A DNA stretch of 20,443 nt from Intestinibacter sp. (GCF_022780145.1 NZ_JALEXO010000276.1:1-20443); one strand, 5' to 3'; shown: positions 1-8,351, counted from the first letter of the stretch. Made by a program: numbers and translations. Notes: a model not told the origin generated them from the letters alone.

Positions 1-844
1 CCTCTGGTTTGCAGTTTATTCTAATCAATACCTTTGAACCACCAAGGCCTTTACTTACAATCATAGTAGATTTATTTTTTATATATTTACCTAAGTCGTA
101 CTTAGGTAGAAACTGTCTATTTGGCGATAACAAACCACCTACAAAAGGCAATCTAATTATTCCTCCATGTACATGTCCACATAGAGTTAAATCTGCACCC
201 CATTTTTCATATTCTTCAAAATAAAAAGGTGTATGTGATAGTAGTATATTGTACTGATTTCTATCTAACTTTCCAAGAGATTTCACTAAGAAATTTTTAT
301 CTATATCGGTATTTTCTCCTCTCTGAAATAAATACTTATAGCAGCTATATGGAACTGTCAAACCGTATAGATTTATCTTCGAGCTTCCCCTTTGTATTTC
401 TACCTTTTGGTTGTCTAGATTTATAAAATCCATTTCGTATAATCTATTGAAATAGATTTCTTTGTACTCCTCTTTGTATTTTTTAATTAAAGCCTTTTGT
501 TCGTGATTGCCTATTATATAATAAACTCTATATGATTCTACGAGTTTTCTCATAAAATCCAATGCTACACTGTAGTTATTACTTTCTCCATCAACTAAAT
601 CTCCCGTGATTACGACTATATCTGGTTTTAACTGTGATATTTTTTTTAATAATTTTTCATTGTTTTTTCCAAAAGATTTGCTATGCAAATCTGATACTTG
701 AACTATATTGTATCCGTCGAATTCCTTTGGAATTTTTTCATTTTGGATTATATATTCTTTTGTCTCCAATGTATTTACATTGTATTTTATAAAAAAATAA
801 AATGCTATAAGAATACAAATAACTACAAAAATAATTTTGTTCAT
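1..844 (-). CDS. Membrane-anchored metallophosphoesterase (calcineurin-like, YkuE type), 3' end cut by window edge
   Basis: Reading the minus strand from ATG at 844 gives at least 281 residues without a stop. Residues 4-18 are hydrophobic (a signal anchor). Then come the calcineurin-like metallophosphoesterase motifs in order: SDLH (D52, H54), GDLVDG (D82), GNHE (N113, H114), a later SHTP, and GHVHGG near the C-terminus. These residues bind the two metal ions in this superfamily. The catalytic domain therefore probably lies outside the membrane. YkuE-like members act on phosphoester substrates, some at the cell envelope, but the substrate here cannot be read from sequence. The start has an AAGAGGTG ribosome binding site that overlaps the end of the upstream TetR gene, with only 10 nt between stop and start, so the two are co-transcribed. 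Only a few C-terminal residues are likely missing. The family call is firm; the substrate is unknown. Confidence 0.88.
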   Translation of the reverse strand, partial: MNKIIFVVICILIAFYFFIKYNVNTLETKEYIIQNEKIPKEFDGYNIVQVSDLHSKSFGKNNEKLLKKISQLKPDIVVITGDLVDGESNNYSVALDFMRKLVESYRVYYIIGNHEQKALIKKYKEEYKEIYFNRLYEMDFINLDNQKVEIQRGSSKINLYGLTVPYSCYKYLFQRGENTDIDKNFLVKSLGKLDRNQYNILLSHTPFYFEEYEKWGADLTLCGHVHGGIIRLPFVGGLLSPNRQFLPKYDLGKYIKNKSTMIVSKGLGGSKVLIRINCKPE

Positions 845-854
845 AAAACACCTC

Positions 855-1526
855 TTAAATCTTGTGCAAAAATATATCGAAGCTATCTAAAAAACCATCT
901 ATATCCAACTTATTTGCTATATTTATTGCATTATCTACAATCTCATCTACTTCCTTTTTTTCGATAATATTTAATAAGATAAGTCTAGTTGATATTACTG
1001 ATTTTATAATATCTTCTATATCTAATTCTATATCCTTATTGTAATATCTTCTAAGTAGCTCTTCTTCTCCTGCACAGCCCACAGCTACACTTATATAGAT
1101 ATCTTTTTCATCGACTTTATAATGAGTTTCTGCAGCTTTTTTCTTAAATAAGTCTATCAATATATTTACATATTCCTTTTTGATAACAGGAACCTTTGAT
1201 GCTTCTATATATATTCTAAATAAATTTTCATATTTAACTATAGTATAAGTATACAGACATTGTGTTATAGCGTAATTTAATAAAAGCTCTGTATCATTCA
1301 TATCATGATTACTTATTAACTCGTAAATCTTATTGAGTATTTTTTTATATATAAAGAGCAAAATATCTTCCTTCTTTTTAAAATAATAATATAAATGACC
1401 TCTACCAATTCCAACTGCCTCTGCAATTTGTCTGATAGTAGTCTTTTCATATCCATTAACTAAAAAAAGCTCAAAAGATTTTTTTATAATTTCCTCTTCA
1501 AGATCTACTTTTTTATTACTACTCAT
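855..1526 (-). CDS. TetR/AcrR-family transcriptional regulator
   Basis: A 223-residue protein with an N-terminal TetR helix-turn-helix at about residues 10-55 (an IRQIAEAVGIGRGHLYYYF-type recognition segment) followed by an all-helical ligand-binding domain. I chose the ATG at 1526 rather than an in-frame start 13 codons upstream, because AAAGGAG lies at the right distance from 1526. Length is normal for the family. It precedes the metallophosphoesterase with a 10-nt gap, so it probably controls that gene and itself. A consensus promoter lies about 210 nt upstream, and the intervening leader contains two hairpins (listed separately). The ligand is not identifiable. Confidence 0.9.
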   Translation of the reverse strand: MSSNKKVDLEEEIIKKSFELFLVNGYEKTTIRQIAEAVGIGRGHLYYYFKKKEDILLFIYKKILNKIYELISNHDMNDTELLLNYAITQCLYTYTIVKYENLFRIYIEASKVPVIKKEYVNILIDLFKKKAAETHYKVDEKDIYISVAVGCAGEEELLRRYYNKDIELDIEDIIKSVISTRLILLNIIEKKEVDEIVDNAINIANKLDIDGFLDSFDIFLHKI

Positions 1527-1740
1527 AATATACGTCTCCTTTTTTTGATGTATAAAAACCATCAAAATAATTTATTATTTTTAATATAAATCTTGGGCAC
1601 TAATATTTTATAACACATAGGAAATTATATTCATTTTTAAATTATGGATAGATATAATTTCCGTATATGTGTTTCAAGAAAATCTACATTATGGATCTTT
1701 AAAATAAAGATTTTCTTATTTTTTAAAAACATTTTTAAGT
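1527..1740 (-). promoter_or_regulatory. Long structured leader of the TetR-metallophosphoesterase unit
   Basis: This roughly 210-nt untranslated region lies between a consensus promoter and the TetR start. It contains two hairpins. One pairs 1612-1630 with 1652-1673 (8 + 11 bp with a 3-nt bulge). The other pairs 1676-1685 with 1708-1717 (10 bp). An alternative stem, 1695-1700 with 1706-1711, competes for part of the second hairpin. Both loops hold the same nonamer, ATTATGGAT on the plus strand (1641-1649 and 1688-1696). It matches no riboswitch class I can recognise. It could instead be a set of DNA operators. Seen: the inverted and direct repeats. Inferred: that they act in RNA. Confidence 0.5.
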
Positions 1741-1742
1741 AT

Positions 1743-1771
1743 ATCATATAAAATTAATTATGTGTTGTCAA
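1743..1771 (-). promoter_or_regulatory. Vegetative (sigma-A) promoter for the TetR unit
   Basis: On the minus strand, TTGACA (1766-1771) is followed after exactly 17 nt by TATGAT (1743-1748), a near-perfect sigma-A promoter. The -35 box directly abuts the U-tract of the upstream lipoprotein gene's terminator. The predicted transcript starts near 1736. Confidence 0.8.
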
Positions 1772-1810
1772 AAAAATGCTATTTCAAAATATTAAATTCT
1801 GAAATAGCAT
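1771..1810 (-). terminator. Rho-independent terminator of the lipoprotein gene
   Basis: An 11-bp inverted repeat (1776-1786 with 1800-1810, ATGCTATTTCA/TGAAATAGCAT) is followed on the minus strand by a run of T (1771-1776). It starts about 12 nt after the stop codon of the lipoprotein gene. Confidence 0.85.
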
Positions 1811-1822
1811 CATTTTAAATTT

Positions 1823-2551
1823 CTAATTAATTTCCTTTTCTAAGTTTGATAATAAATTTGAATAACTAGCTTTGTCTATATACACAATGGAATTATCATC
1901 AAATACTACTACAAAAAACTCATTATTTTGCATGCGGTAGGCTTCTATAGTTATATCCTCTTTTATATCCGCATAAATATTATACTGACATTGTTTGTGC
2001 TTAGTTATATTCGATATACTGCTTTTTTCCTTGCCTATATAACTCTTTAAGCTGTCCTCATCAATACTTTTATTATCTAAGCTGTCGTATTCTTCATATT
2101 TTAAAATTTCAACATTTGCATTTTTATCTTTTACCTGAGATATATCAAAATTTTTAAAATCGCAGGTTTCAACTCTATTGACCTTATCATCTTTTAAGCC
2201 TATATAAATAGCACTTCCAGAAAATTTATAATCCGAAGTGTACTTAGGATATACTAGACCTTTACTCAAAACCTTTATATTATCCACATTTTTCATTTTT
2301 TCTAAATCTTTAAAAGCATCTATATCATCTACATTTAATGAATAAACTGTACTGTAAGGTTTACCCATGTTTTTTAAAACATAATCGTAATCCTTATCCA
2401 TAATTACATTTACATCGTTTTGAACCTTTGTCATTGTATTTTTTTCTATAGCTTCTTTTGAAGGTTTTTTAGAATTTATATTTGAATTTGAACATCCAAC
2501 TAAGAATGTCAATAGCATTATCGTTAAAATTAATTTTTTCATAATTTTCAT
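1823..2551 (-). CDS. Putative lipoprotein of unknown function
   Basis: 242 residues. The N-terminus has two to three lysines, a hydrophobic stretch and a lipobox LVGC with Cys20, so it should be exported and lipidated at the outer face of the membrane. The mature part is charged, with no catalytic motif I recognise. A segment at about residues 45-70 (DYDYVLKNMGKPYS) resembles the 'GKP' turn seen in several small clostridial lipoproteins, but I cannot name a family. The start is supported by AAAGGAGGG 8 nt upstream of ATG 2551. It is a single gene: it has its own terminator, and the gene before it (the aminopeptidase) also ends in a terminator. Confidence 0.8.
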   Translation of the reverse strand: MKIMKKLILTIMLLTFLVGCSNSNINSKKPSKEAIEKNTMTKVQNDVNVIMDKDYDYVLKNMGKPYSTVYSLNVDDIDAFKDLEKMKNVDNIKVLSKGLVYPKYTSDYKFSGSAIYIGLKDDKVNRVETCDFKNFDISQVKDKNANVEILKYEEYDSLDNKSIDEDSLKSYIGKEKSSISNITKHKQCQYNIYADIKEDITIEAYRMQNNEFFVVVFDDNSIVYIDKASYSNLLSNLEKEIN

Positions 2552-2882
2552 ATGCTCTCCCTCCTTTCATTTTATAGGTACAACATATATACAATTTATT
2601 TATATTATACATATTTACGCATAAAAAAAACATTTTTTTAATACTTGTAATATTTTTGTCATATAAATCTATATTAAATTAAAATTTTGTAACTAATACC
2701 CTTATTTTAATAATATACCAAATACCCCTTATAAATCAACAACTTTATCGTATATAATGGGTTTTATCTATATAAAATAGAAATTTTATATCATTTGTTA
2801 AAATAAATATCTAATTTACAAAACAATAGCAAAATAAAAAACGACGTAAAAAACGCCGTTTTTATATATAAATCTTTAAATT
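2552..2882. other. Intergenic region between aminopeptidase and lipoprotein genes
   Basis: 331 bp without a gene. It holds the aminopeptidase terminator at its right end and, presumably, the lipoprotein promoter. A TATAAT lies on the minus strand near 2602-2610 but lacks a convincing -35 box. A short imperfect direct repeat (TAATACCCTTAT / AAATACCCCTTA) occurs around 2695-2731. Nothing else is recognised. Confidence 0.4.
2831..2863 (-). terminator. Rho-independent terminator of the M18 aminopeptidase gene
   Basis: A 9-bp stem with one G-U pair (2838-2846 with 2854-2862, containing ACGACG/CGCCGT) is followed by a T-rich stretch on the minus strand. It lies about 20 nt past the aminopeptidase stop codon. 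Confidence 0.8.
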
Positions 2883-4262
2883 TTATTTATTAAAAAATGC
2901 TTTATATCCTCTGTACATTTCAAATATATCAGCCTTTGATATTATTTCATATGGTGCATGCATGCTTAAAACCCCAACTCCACAGTCTAAAACCTGTGCA
3001 TTGTAATTAGCTAGGATATAGGCTATAGTTCCGCCGCCACCCTCATCGACCTTACCTAATTCACCACTTTGCCATACTACATTTGCTTCGTTAAATATAC
3101 TTCTTATTTCACCGACAAATTCAGCATTTGCATCACTTGTGCCGCTTTTTCCTCTTGCTCCTGTGTACTTAGATATACATACCCCACAGCCCACATGGCA
3201 AGAGTTGTTTTTTTCGTATACAGAAGAGTAATTTGGATCGTATCCTGCATTTACGTCAGCTGATAAAACCTTAGAATTTGAAAATGCTCTTCTCAATTTT
3301 AAATCTGAGTAAGTTGTTTGTAGGTTTATCAATTCTGCTACTGTATTTTCATAAAATCTTGAATGCATACCTGTATTACCTTCAGAACCTGTTTCTTCTT
3401 TATCTGCACAAAATGCTGATACTGTGTACTCTGGATTTTCAGTATCAAGTATTGCCTTTACAGCTGCAAATGAACAAACTCTGTCGTCGTGTCCATATGA
3501 TAATATCATAGAACTATCAAATCCAACGTTTCTAGCTTTTCCAGCTGGAACGACTTCGATTTCTGCACTTATGAAGTCCTCTTCTACTAAGTTGTATTTT
3601 GAATTTAGTAATTTTAAAATATTAGATTTAACTTTATCTTTTTCTTCGTTTTCATCTGGAATACTTCCTATTAATACGTTTAAGTCTTCTCCTTCTATAC
3701 CATCTGCTAGAGTTTTTTGTTTTTGTTTAGCTGCTAGGTGAGGAAGTAAGTCTGTCACGCAGAATACAGGGTCGTTTTCTTCGTCTCCTATACTTATTTC
3801 AACACTACTTCCATCCTTTAATACAACTACTCCATAAAGTGCAAGAGGTATTGTAACCCATTGGTATTTTTTTATCCCACCGTAGTAGTGAGTTTTAAAA
3901 TATCCCATGTTATCGTCTTCGTATAGTGGATTTGGTTTTAAATCTAATCTAGGTGAATCTATATGACTTCCTACTATTCTCAATCCTTTTTCTATATCTT
4001 TTTTCCCTATTATAAATAGAGCTATATTTTTATTTCTATTTATGCAGTATATTTTATCTCCAGGCTTTACTTCACTTAACTCTTCTAACGGTTTAAATCC
4101 CTTTTTTATAGCTAAGTTTTCTATTTCCTTGACACATCTTCTCTCTGTTTTTCCTTTGTTTAGAAAATCCATATATTCATCAGAGTACTGCATCAAATCC
4201 TTCATATTGTTCATTTCATCTATGACTTTCCATCCATTTCTTAGCTCATATTTAAGTTCCAT
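2883..4262 (-). CDS. M18-family zinc aminopeptidase (aminopeptidase I / aspartyl aminopeptidase type)
   Basis: 459 residues when started at ATG 4262. An in-frame ATG lies 5 codons upstream, but it overlaps the GGGGGAA ribosome binding site that serves ATG 4262. M18 metal ligands and catalytic residues appear in order: SHIDSP (H near 100), GHDDR (D near 259), KEETGSEG (E289-E290), SADVNAGYDPNY, and MHAPYE (H near 435). These cytoplasmic dodecameric enzymes remove N-terminal residues from peptides and use two metal ions. Which residue it prefers cannot be read here. A DUF896 gene sits 30 nt upstream and is probably co-transcribed. Length and motifs are complete. Confidence 0.95.
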   Translation of the reverse strand: MELKYELRNGWKVIDEMNNMKDLMQYSDEYMDFLNKGKTERRCVKEIENLAIKKGFKPLEELSEVKPGDKIYCINRNKNIALFIIGKKDIEKGLRIVGSHIDSPRLDLKPNPLYEDDNMGYFKTHYYGGIKKYQWVTIPLALYGVVVLKDGSSVEISIGDEENDPVFCVTDLLPHLAAKQKQKTLADGIEGEDLNVLIGSIPDENEEKDKVKSNILKLLNSKYNLVEEDFISAEIEVVPAGKARNVGFDSSMILSYGHDDRVCSFAAVKAILDTENPEYTVSAFCADKEETGSEGNTGMHSRFYENTVAELINLQTTYSDLKLRRAFSNSKVLSADVNAGYDPNYSSVYEKNNSCHVGCGVCISKYTGARGKSGTSDANAEFVGEIRSIFNEANVVWQSGELGKVDEGGGGTIAYILANYNAQVLDCGVGVLSMHAPYEIISKADIFEMYRGYKAFFNK

Positions 4263-4292
4263 TTTAAATTCCCCCATTTACTTGATAAATTT

Positions 4293-4508
4293 CTAGTTCT
4301 TTTTCTTCGCCTTCATACGTCTTTCGTATTCTTCTGGTGACACTACTTCTATATTTTCTAGTCTAGCTCTAAAATTAGCTCTAAAGTTAGCTAAGTACTC
4401 TTTTCTCAAAGCATCTCTTTCTTTTATTTCTTCTGGTGTCAAGCCTTCTTCTGTTTTATTTTTTCTCGCAAGCTCGTTAATTCTATCTATTTTCTTTTGA
4501 TCAAACAT
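4293..4508 (-). CDS. DUF896 / YnzC-like small protein
   Basis: 71 residues from ATG 4508, or 76 from TTG 4523. The core (KIDRINELARKNK, LTPEEIKERDALRKEYL, NFRARLENIEVV) is the DUF896 helical-hairpin pattern known from Bacillus subtilis YnzC. I prefer ATG 4508 because the B. subtilis protein begins at the same point relative to the INELA motif. Neither start has a strong ribosome binding site: the good AAGGAG lies about 40 nt upstream of ATG 4508. The molecular function of the family is poorly defined. The C-terminus is lysine-rich (MKAKKKN). It precedes the aminopeptidase gene by 30 nt. Confidence 0.88.
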   Translation of the reverse strand: MFDQKKIDRINELARKNKTEEGLTPEEIKERDALRKEYLANFRANFRARLENIEVVSPEEYERRMKAKKKN

Positions 4509-4591
4509 ATTTATTCTCGCCAAATACCCATAAAATTTCGTTTTTGGCTTCTCCTTTACTTAATTTTTTTGTTTTTATTATAATATTTCTA

Positions 4592-6010
4592 CTAATAAAA
4601 TATTTTATTACTTCTCAAATTATTTCTCTCTTTGTAATTGCTAAAAAAGTCATCTAAATTTTCACCTATTATAGATATTCCTTCTCTAATATCATCTAAG
4701 GATGCATTTGCAACGTTTATTCTAAAATATCTGTCATCCATTATATTATCAAAGAAATACGTTCCAGGTGTAATTATAACACCTTTTTCTAAAATAAAAT
4801 TGTAAAAATCGTTGGCTGAGTATCCCCTTGGAAGCTCTAAAAAGAAATTAATACCTCCCACAGCATTTCTTACCTTCAATTTTTCACCTAGCTTTTCATC
4901 TATTAATTTCTTTGCCAAGCTGTATTTTTCGTAATAAATTCTGCTTATATTATCTAGATATTCCTCCCAGTTAAAACAACTCATGTAGTAGTACATAGAC
5001 TTTTGTATTAAACCCGGTGTTGAAATATCAGAAGAATATTTCGCCCAAAGAATTTTAGATTGAAGCTCCATAGGTATTTCTACTATACCTATTCTAAGAC
5101 CTGGCATTAAAATTTTTGAAAAACTCTTTATATAAATTACTCTATCATTATTGTCATAGCTCTTTAATGGACGATTATCCTCTGAGTCAAATGGAAAATC
5201 ACTTATGAAATCATCTTCTAGTATATAAAAATCATACTCCTCTGACAACTCTATTAATTTTCTTTTTTTATAAGCTGAGTAAGATATACCTGTTGGATTT
5301 TGAAAATTAGGCATAACATACATCAATTTAGGCTTTATTTTTTCGAGCTTTAGCTTTAAAATTCCTATGTCTATACCATCGTCTAGCATAGGTATAGATA
5401 TTACCTTAGCTCCTCTACTTTTAAAAACCTCTAATGCACCATTATATGTCGGTTCCTCAACAAATACAACATCTGAATAATTTATAAGACCTTTGCAGAC
5501 TATATCAATTCCCTGTTGTGCACCTGAAATAATTTGTATATTTTCCTTATCTGTATTTATTTGTTTTTCTCTCAAATATTTACTAATTTCTTCTCTGAGC
5601 TCTTTAGATCCCTTACCTTCATCGTAGTCAAATATAGTAGAGCCATCTCTCTCTAAAGCCATATTTATGGCTTTTTTATAGTCTTCGATAGGAAACATAT
5701 CTGCAGAAGGATTCCCACTGTCAAAATGTATCAATCCCTCTCTTTTTACACTTTTTTTCTTCTTTAATTTTATATTTGAAGCGAAAGTACCACTTCCCAC
5801 AATTTTATAGACGTATCCTTCATTTTCAAGCAATTCATAGACCTTTACTATTGTAGCATTGTTGACCCCCATGTAATCTGCTAATTTACGAATTGGAGGT
5901 AATTTTTCATGTTCTTTTATTTCACCACTTATAATTAACTGCTTTATAAAATTATAAATTTGTAAATATTTACTGCTACTCTTATTTAACTCTAATTTAT
6001 ATTTATCCAT
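4592..6010 (-). CDS. MocR-family regulator: GntR helix-turn-helix fused to a PLP-dependent aminotransferase domain
   Basis: 472 residues. Residues 10-80 form a GntR winged helix (LPPIRKLADYMGVNNATIVKVYELLENEG in pattern). Residues 95-460 are a fold-type I aminotransferase domain with PNFQNPTG (N238), the PLP aspartate in EDDF (D266) and the Schiff-base lysine in SFSK (K299). MocR proteins bind DNA and sense amino compounds or PLP through the catalytic-like domain. PdxR and GabR are known examples. The effector here is not deducible. The ribosome binding site is GAGGT ahead of ATG 6010. It is divergent from the PHP phosphoesterase gene, 127 bp away, which is a candidate target. No key residue is missing. 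Confidence 0.92.
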   Translation of the reverse strand: MDKYKLELNKSSSKYLQIYNFIKQLIISGEIKEHEKLPPIRKLADYMGVNNATIVKVYELLENEGYVYKIVGSGTFASNIKLKKKKSVKREGLIHFDSGNPSADMFPIEDYKKAINMALERDGSTIFDYDEGKGSKELREEISKYLREKQINTDKENIQIISGAQQGIDIVCKGLINYSDVVFVEEPTYNGALEVFKSRGAKVISIPMLDDGIDIGILKLKLEKIKPKLMYVMPNFQNPTGISYSAYKKRKLIELSEEYDFYILEDDFISDFPFDSEDNRPLKSYDNNDRVIYIKSFSKILMPGLRIGIVEIPMELQSKILWAKYSSDISTPGLIQKSMYYYMSCFNWEEYLDNISRIYYEKYSLAKKLIDEKLGEKLKVRNAVGGINFFLELPRGYSANDFYNFILEKGVIITPGTYFFDNIMDDRYFRINVANASLDDIREGISIIGENLDDFFSNYKERNNLRSNKIFY

Positions 6011-6060
6011 TTTTTACCTCTATATCTGTATATTTATTTTAAATTTTATCTAGCTATATA

Positions 6061-6089
6061 TTGATGCTAATTTTTTCCTCTGATATATT
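6061..6089 (+). promoter_or_regulatory. Probable sigma-A promoter of the PHP phosphoesterase gene
   Basis: TTGATG (6061-6066), a 17-nt spacer, then TATATT (6084-6089), about 50 nt upstream of the ATG. It lies in the divergent region shared with the MocR gene, so MocR could act here. Confidence 0.55.
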
Positions 6090-6137
6090 TAATATGTATA
6101 TATTATATACTAATTTATTTAGAAAGGTAAAAAGTTT

Positions 6138-6932
6138 ATGTACGCAGATTATCATATACACTCTAATTTTTCTCCAGACGGCAAATCATCTATGGAGGAA
6201 ATGATCTTAAGAGCTATAGATTTAAATTTAAAAGAGATTTGTTTTACAGACCATGTGGATTACGATATAAAATATATGGATCATTTTGTTGTAGATTACG
6301 ATAAATACTTTGAGAGCTTAAATTACTATATTGAAAAATATAAGGATAAAATAACTATTAAAAAGGGGATTGAATTTGGTCTTCAAAAGCAGTTATTTGG
6401 AAAATGTGCAGACGATGTAAAAAAATACCCCTTTGATTTTGTAATATGCTCTCAACACGCTATAGATAGAATGGATTTATATTACAATGATTTTTTCGAG
6501 GATAAAGACGCCTATGAAGCTTACGATATCTACTATAGAGAATTTTTAAATATTGTAAAAAATTTTAAATCCTACAATATTTTAGGTCATCTAGACTTGG
6601 TAAAAAGATACGGTCCATATGACGAGATTTTAGATGACGACTATTTTATAGATATAATCACAGAAATTTTAAAACAGGCTATTTACGATGGAAAGGGTAT
6701 CGAAGTCAATACCTCTTGCTTTAAGTACAACCTTCCAGATTTAACTCCATCTCGAAAAATCATCAAGCTATATAAAGAGCTAGGCGGCGAAATAATAACT
6801 ACTGGCTCCGATGGACATCACACTGGATTTTTGGCTTGTAATTTCAAATACATCTACGATTATTTGAAGGAAATAGGGTTTAATTACGTCTGTACCTTCG
6901 ACAAGATGAATCCTGTATTTAATAAAATATAA
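6138..6932 (+). CDS. PHP-domain phosphoesterase, histidinol-phosphatase (HisJ/HisK) family
   Basis: 264 residues. PHP metal-binding motifs in order: DYHIHSNFS (H6, H8), FTDH (D38, H39), GIEFG (E79), SQHAID (H107), LGHLDLVKRYG (H151, D153) and GSDGHH (D225, H227). This is the pattern of HisJ-type histidinol-phosphate phosphatases, and the length (about 260-270) fits. In this family the enzyme removes phosphate from histidinol phosphate. However, no other histidine biosynthesis gene is nearby, so a different phosphoester substrate is possible. The start has AAAGG about 10 nt upstream. The next gene (flippase) starts 51 nt later, across a hairpin that may act as terminator or translational switch. 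Confidence 0.9.
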   Translation: MYADYHIHSNFSPDGKSSMEEMILRAIDLNLKEICFTDHVDYDIKYMDHFVVDYDKYFESLNYYIEKYKDKITIKKGIEFGLQKQLFGKCADDVKKYPFDFVICSQHAIDRMDLYYNDFFEDKDAYEAYDIYYREFLNIVKNFKSYNILGHLDLVKRYGPYDEILDDDYFIDIITEILKQAIYDGKGIEVNTSCFKYNLPDLTPSRKIIKLYKELGGEIITTGSDGHHTGFLACNFKYIYDYLKEIGFNYVCTFDKMNPVFNKI

Positions 6933-6941
6933 GAATGATTT

Positions 6942-6986
6942 TAACCTCCTAAGAATAGATATTAACCATAGGAGGTGATTTTTTTG
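6942..6986 (+). promoter_or_regulatory. Hairpin that traps the flippase ribosome binding site
   Basis: ACCTCCTA (6944-6951) is complementary to TAGGAGGT (6969-6976). The second arm is the Shine-Dalgarno sequence of the flippase gene, and it is followed by a run of seven T (6979-6985) leading into the TTG start. The element could thus be a weak terminator for the PHP gene, a translational lock on the flippase, or both. The pairing is seen; the function is inferred. Confidence 0.6.
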
Positions 6987-8318
6987 ATAAAAATTCCAAA
7001 TCTTTTATTAGCTACTATCATCCTGTCAATTTCCAATATAATTGTAAGAGGTTTAGGATTTATATATAAAATTTTTCTGTCCAACGTAATTGGAGAGCAG
7101 GGCCTTGGAATATACCATATAGTATTTAACTTTCTGATGATATGTGTGGCACTGACTACTACGGGAATCCCAACAGCTTTAAGCTGCTTTATATCTACTA
7201 CAAATACATTAAAAAATAAAAAAGGAACAAATACATATTTTATATCAACGTTGTACATAGCTTTTTTCATAGCTTTTTTCATTTCAGTGTTCGTATCGTT
7301 AAACAGCCATTTTCTAGCGCAAAAATTTTTACACAACTCTAACTTAAATTTATTTATTTTAGCGGTATGTCCCGCCGTAGTTTTAATTACTATTTCAAAC
7401 GTGCTTAGGAGCTATTTCTACGGTATAAAAAAAGTTGTAGTACCTGCAATAGGTCAGGTGCTAGAGCAAATATCTAGAATTTTATTTTTAGTACTAGTTT
7501 TTTACTACATAAAAAACGAAAGTATAATTTGCTACAGCGCCCTTCTAGCTATTTCAATAGGCGAAACAGTAAATATAATATTCATAACGATAAATCTATA
7601 TAAAGATTCTAATATCTACAACAAATACACTATTAACATGAAGGACTTTAAAAAAGCATCCACAGAGACTTTAAAAAGATCAGTTCCTATAACATGTAAC
7701 AGAATGACAAGTATTATATTGCAATCGATAAGCTCTATTATTATACCTTCTCGATTACTTTTGGCTAATATGACTTATTCAGAGGCGTTAGGTGCTTACG
7801 GTATTATAAGCGGTATGGTTATGCCATTTGTTTATTTACCATTTTCTGTAGGATCAGCTCTAGTTGTAAATTTAATTCCAAGCATCTCTGGAGAAGTCGC
7901 GCTAAAAAGCAATAAAGTTTTAATTAAAAAAATTATTTTTTCAATAGGATTGACGCTGTTTTTTGGAATATCATGTTCGTTTTTATTTTACTTTTTTGGA
8001 GGTCCACTATGTACCTTAGTATTTAAAAATGAAACTGCTGGTATTTACTTAAAAGCTATGTTTCTTGCACCTATTTTTTTATCCTTAAATCAAACGTTAT
8101 CGGCTATATTGCATGGAATTAAAAAAGAGTTAATTTCCAGCTTTAATAATATCTTAGGCGCAGTAATTCAATTAATTTTTCTGTATTTTTTACTACCTAT
8201 TCCAAGCTTAAATATATACGCTTATATATACGTGGTAACCGCTATAGCCGTATTTACCACTTTACTACATACAATATCTCTAATTACTTCATTAAAAAAA
8301 CTCAACTCTGTAAATTAG
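6984..8318 (+). CDS. SpoVB/MATE-like polysaccharide or lipid flippase (MOP superfamily)
   Basis: 444 residues with about 12-14 predicted membrane segments and the N-terminal pattern of the SpoVB/YkvU group (SNIIVRGLGFIYKIFLSNVIGEQGLGIYHIVFN in outline, residues about 13-45). Members of this family move lipid-linked saccharides across the membrane. B. subtilis SpoVB is needed for spore cortex synthesis, so a cortex or envelope role is likely. I chose TTG 6984, because the in-frame GTG at 6975 lies inside the ribosome binding site AGGAGGTG. Charged residues are few, and the protein has no extra domain. It probably forms a unit with the next gene, 33 nt downstream. Paralogues acting in other wall pathways exist, so I give no symbol. 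Confidence 0.85.
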   Translation: MIKIPNLLLATIILSISNIIVRGLGFIYKIFLSNVIGEQGLGIYHIVFNFLMICVALTTTGIPTALSCFISTTNTLKNKKGTNTYFISTLYIAFFIAFFISVFVSLNSHFLAQKFLHNSNLNLFILAVCPAVVLITISNVLRSYFYGIKKVVVPAIGQVLEQISRILFLVLVFYYIKNESIICYSALLAISIGETVNIIFITINLYKDSNIYNKYTINMKDFKKASTETLKRSVPITCNRMTSIILQSISSIIIPSRLLLANMTYSEALGAYGIISGMVMPFVYLPFSVGSALVVNLIPSISGEVALKSNKVLIKKIIFSIGLTLFFGISCSFLFYFFGGPLCTLVFKNETAGIYLKAMFLAPIFLSLNQTLSAILHGIKKELISSFNNILGAVIQLIFLYFLLPIPSLNIYAYIYVVTAIAVFTTLLHTISLITSLKKLNSVN

Positions 8319-8351
8319 ATATATTGAAAAATTTTTTTGAGGAGAGATTTT

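Noticed and set aside
698..967. 89-codon plus-strand frame across the phosphoesterase/TetR junction
   Set aside because: It lies antisense to two well-supported genes and has no ribosome binding site.
1630..1730. A 31-codon upstream frame in the TetR leader (minus strand, ATG near 1730)
   Set aside because: No Shine-Dalgarno sequence precedes it and it runs through both hairpins; the pairing is the better explanation.
4509..4530. Six-codon frame (MGIWRE) just before the DUF896 start
   Set aside because: It lacks a ribosome binding site at a useful distance; it is probably chance, though the unclear start of the DUF896 gene leaves some doubt.
4595..4610. Perfect AT-only palindrome AATAAAATATTTTATT at the end of the MocR gene
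   Set aside because: It has no GC pairs and no loop, so it is a poor terminator; such palindromes are expected at this base composition.
6962..7336. 124-codon open frame on the minus strand inside the flippase gene
   Set aside because: It is antisense to a clear membrane-protein gene, and hydrophobic codons read backwards commonly give such frames. No start signal was seen.
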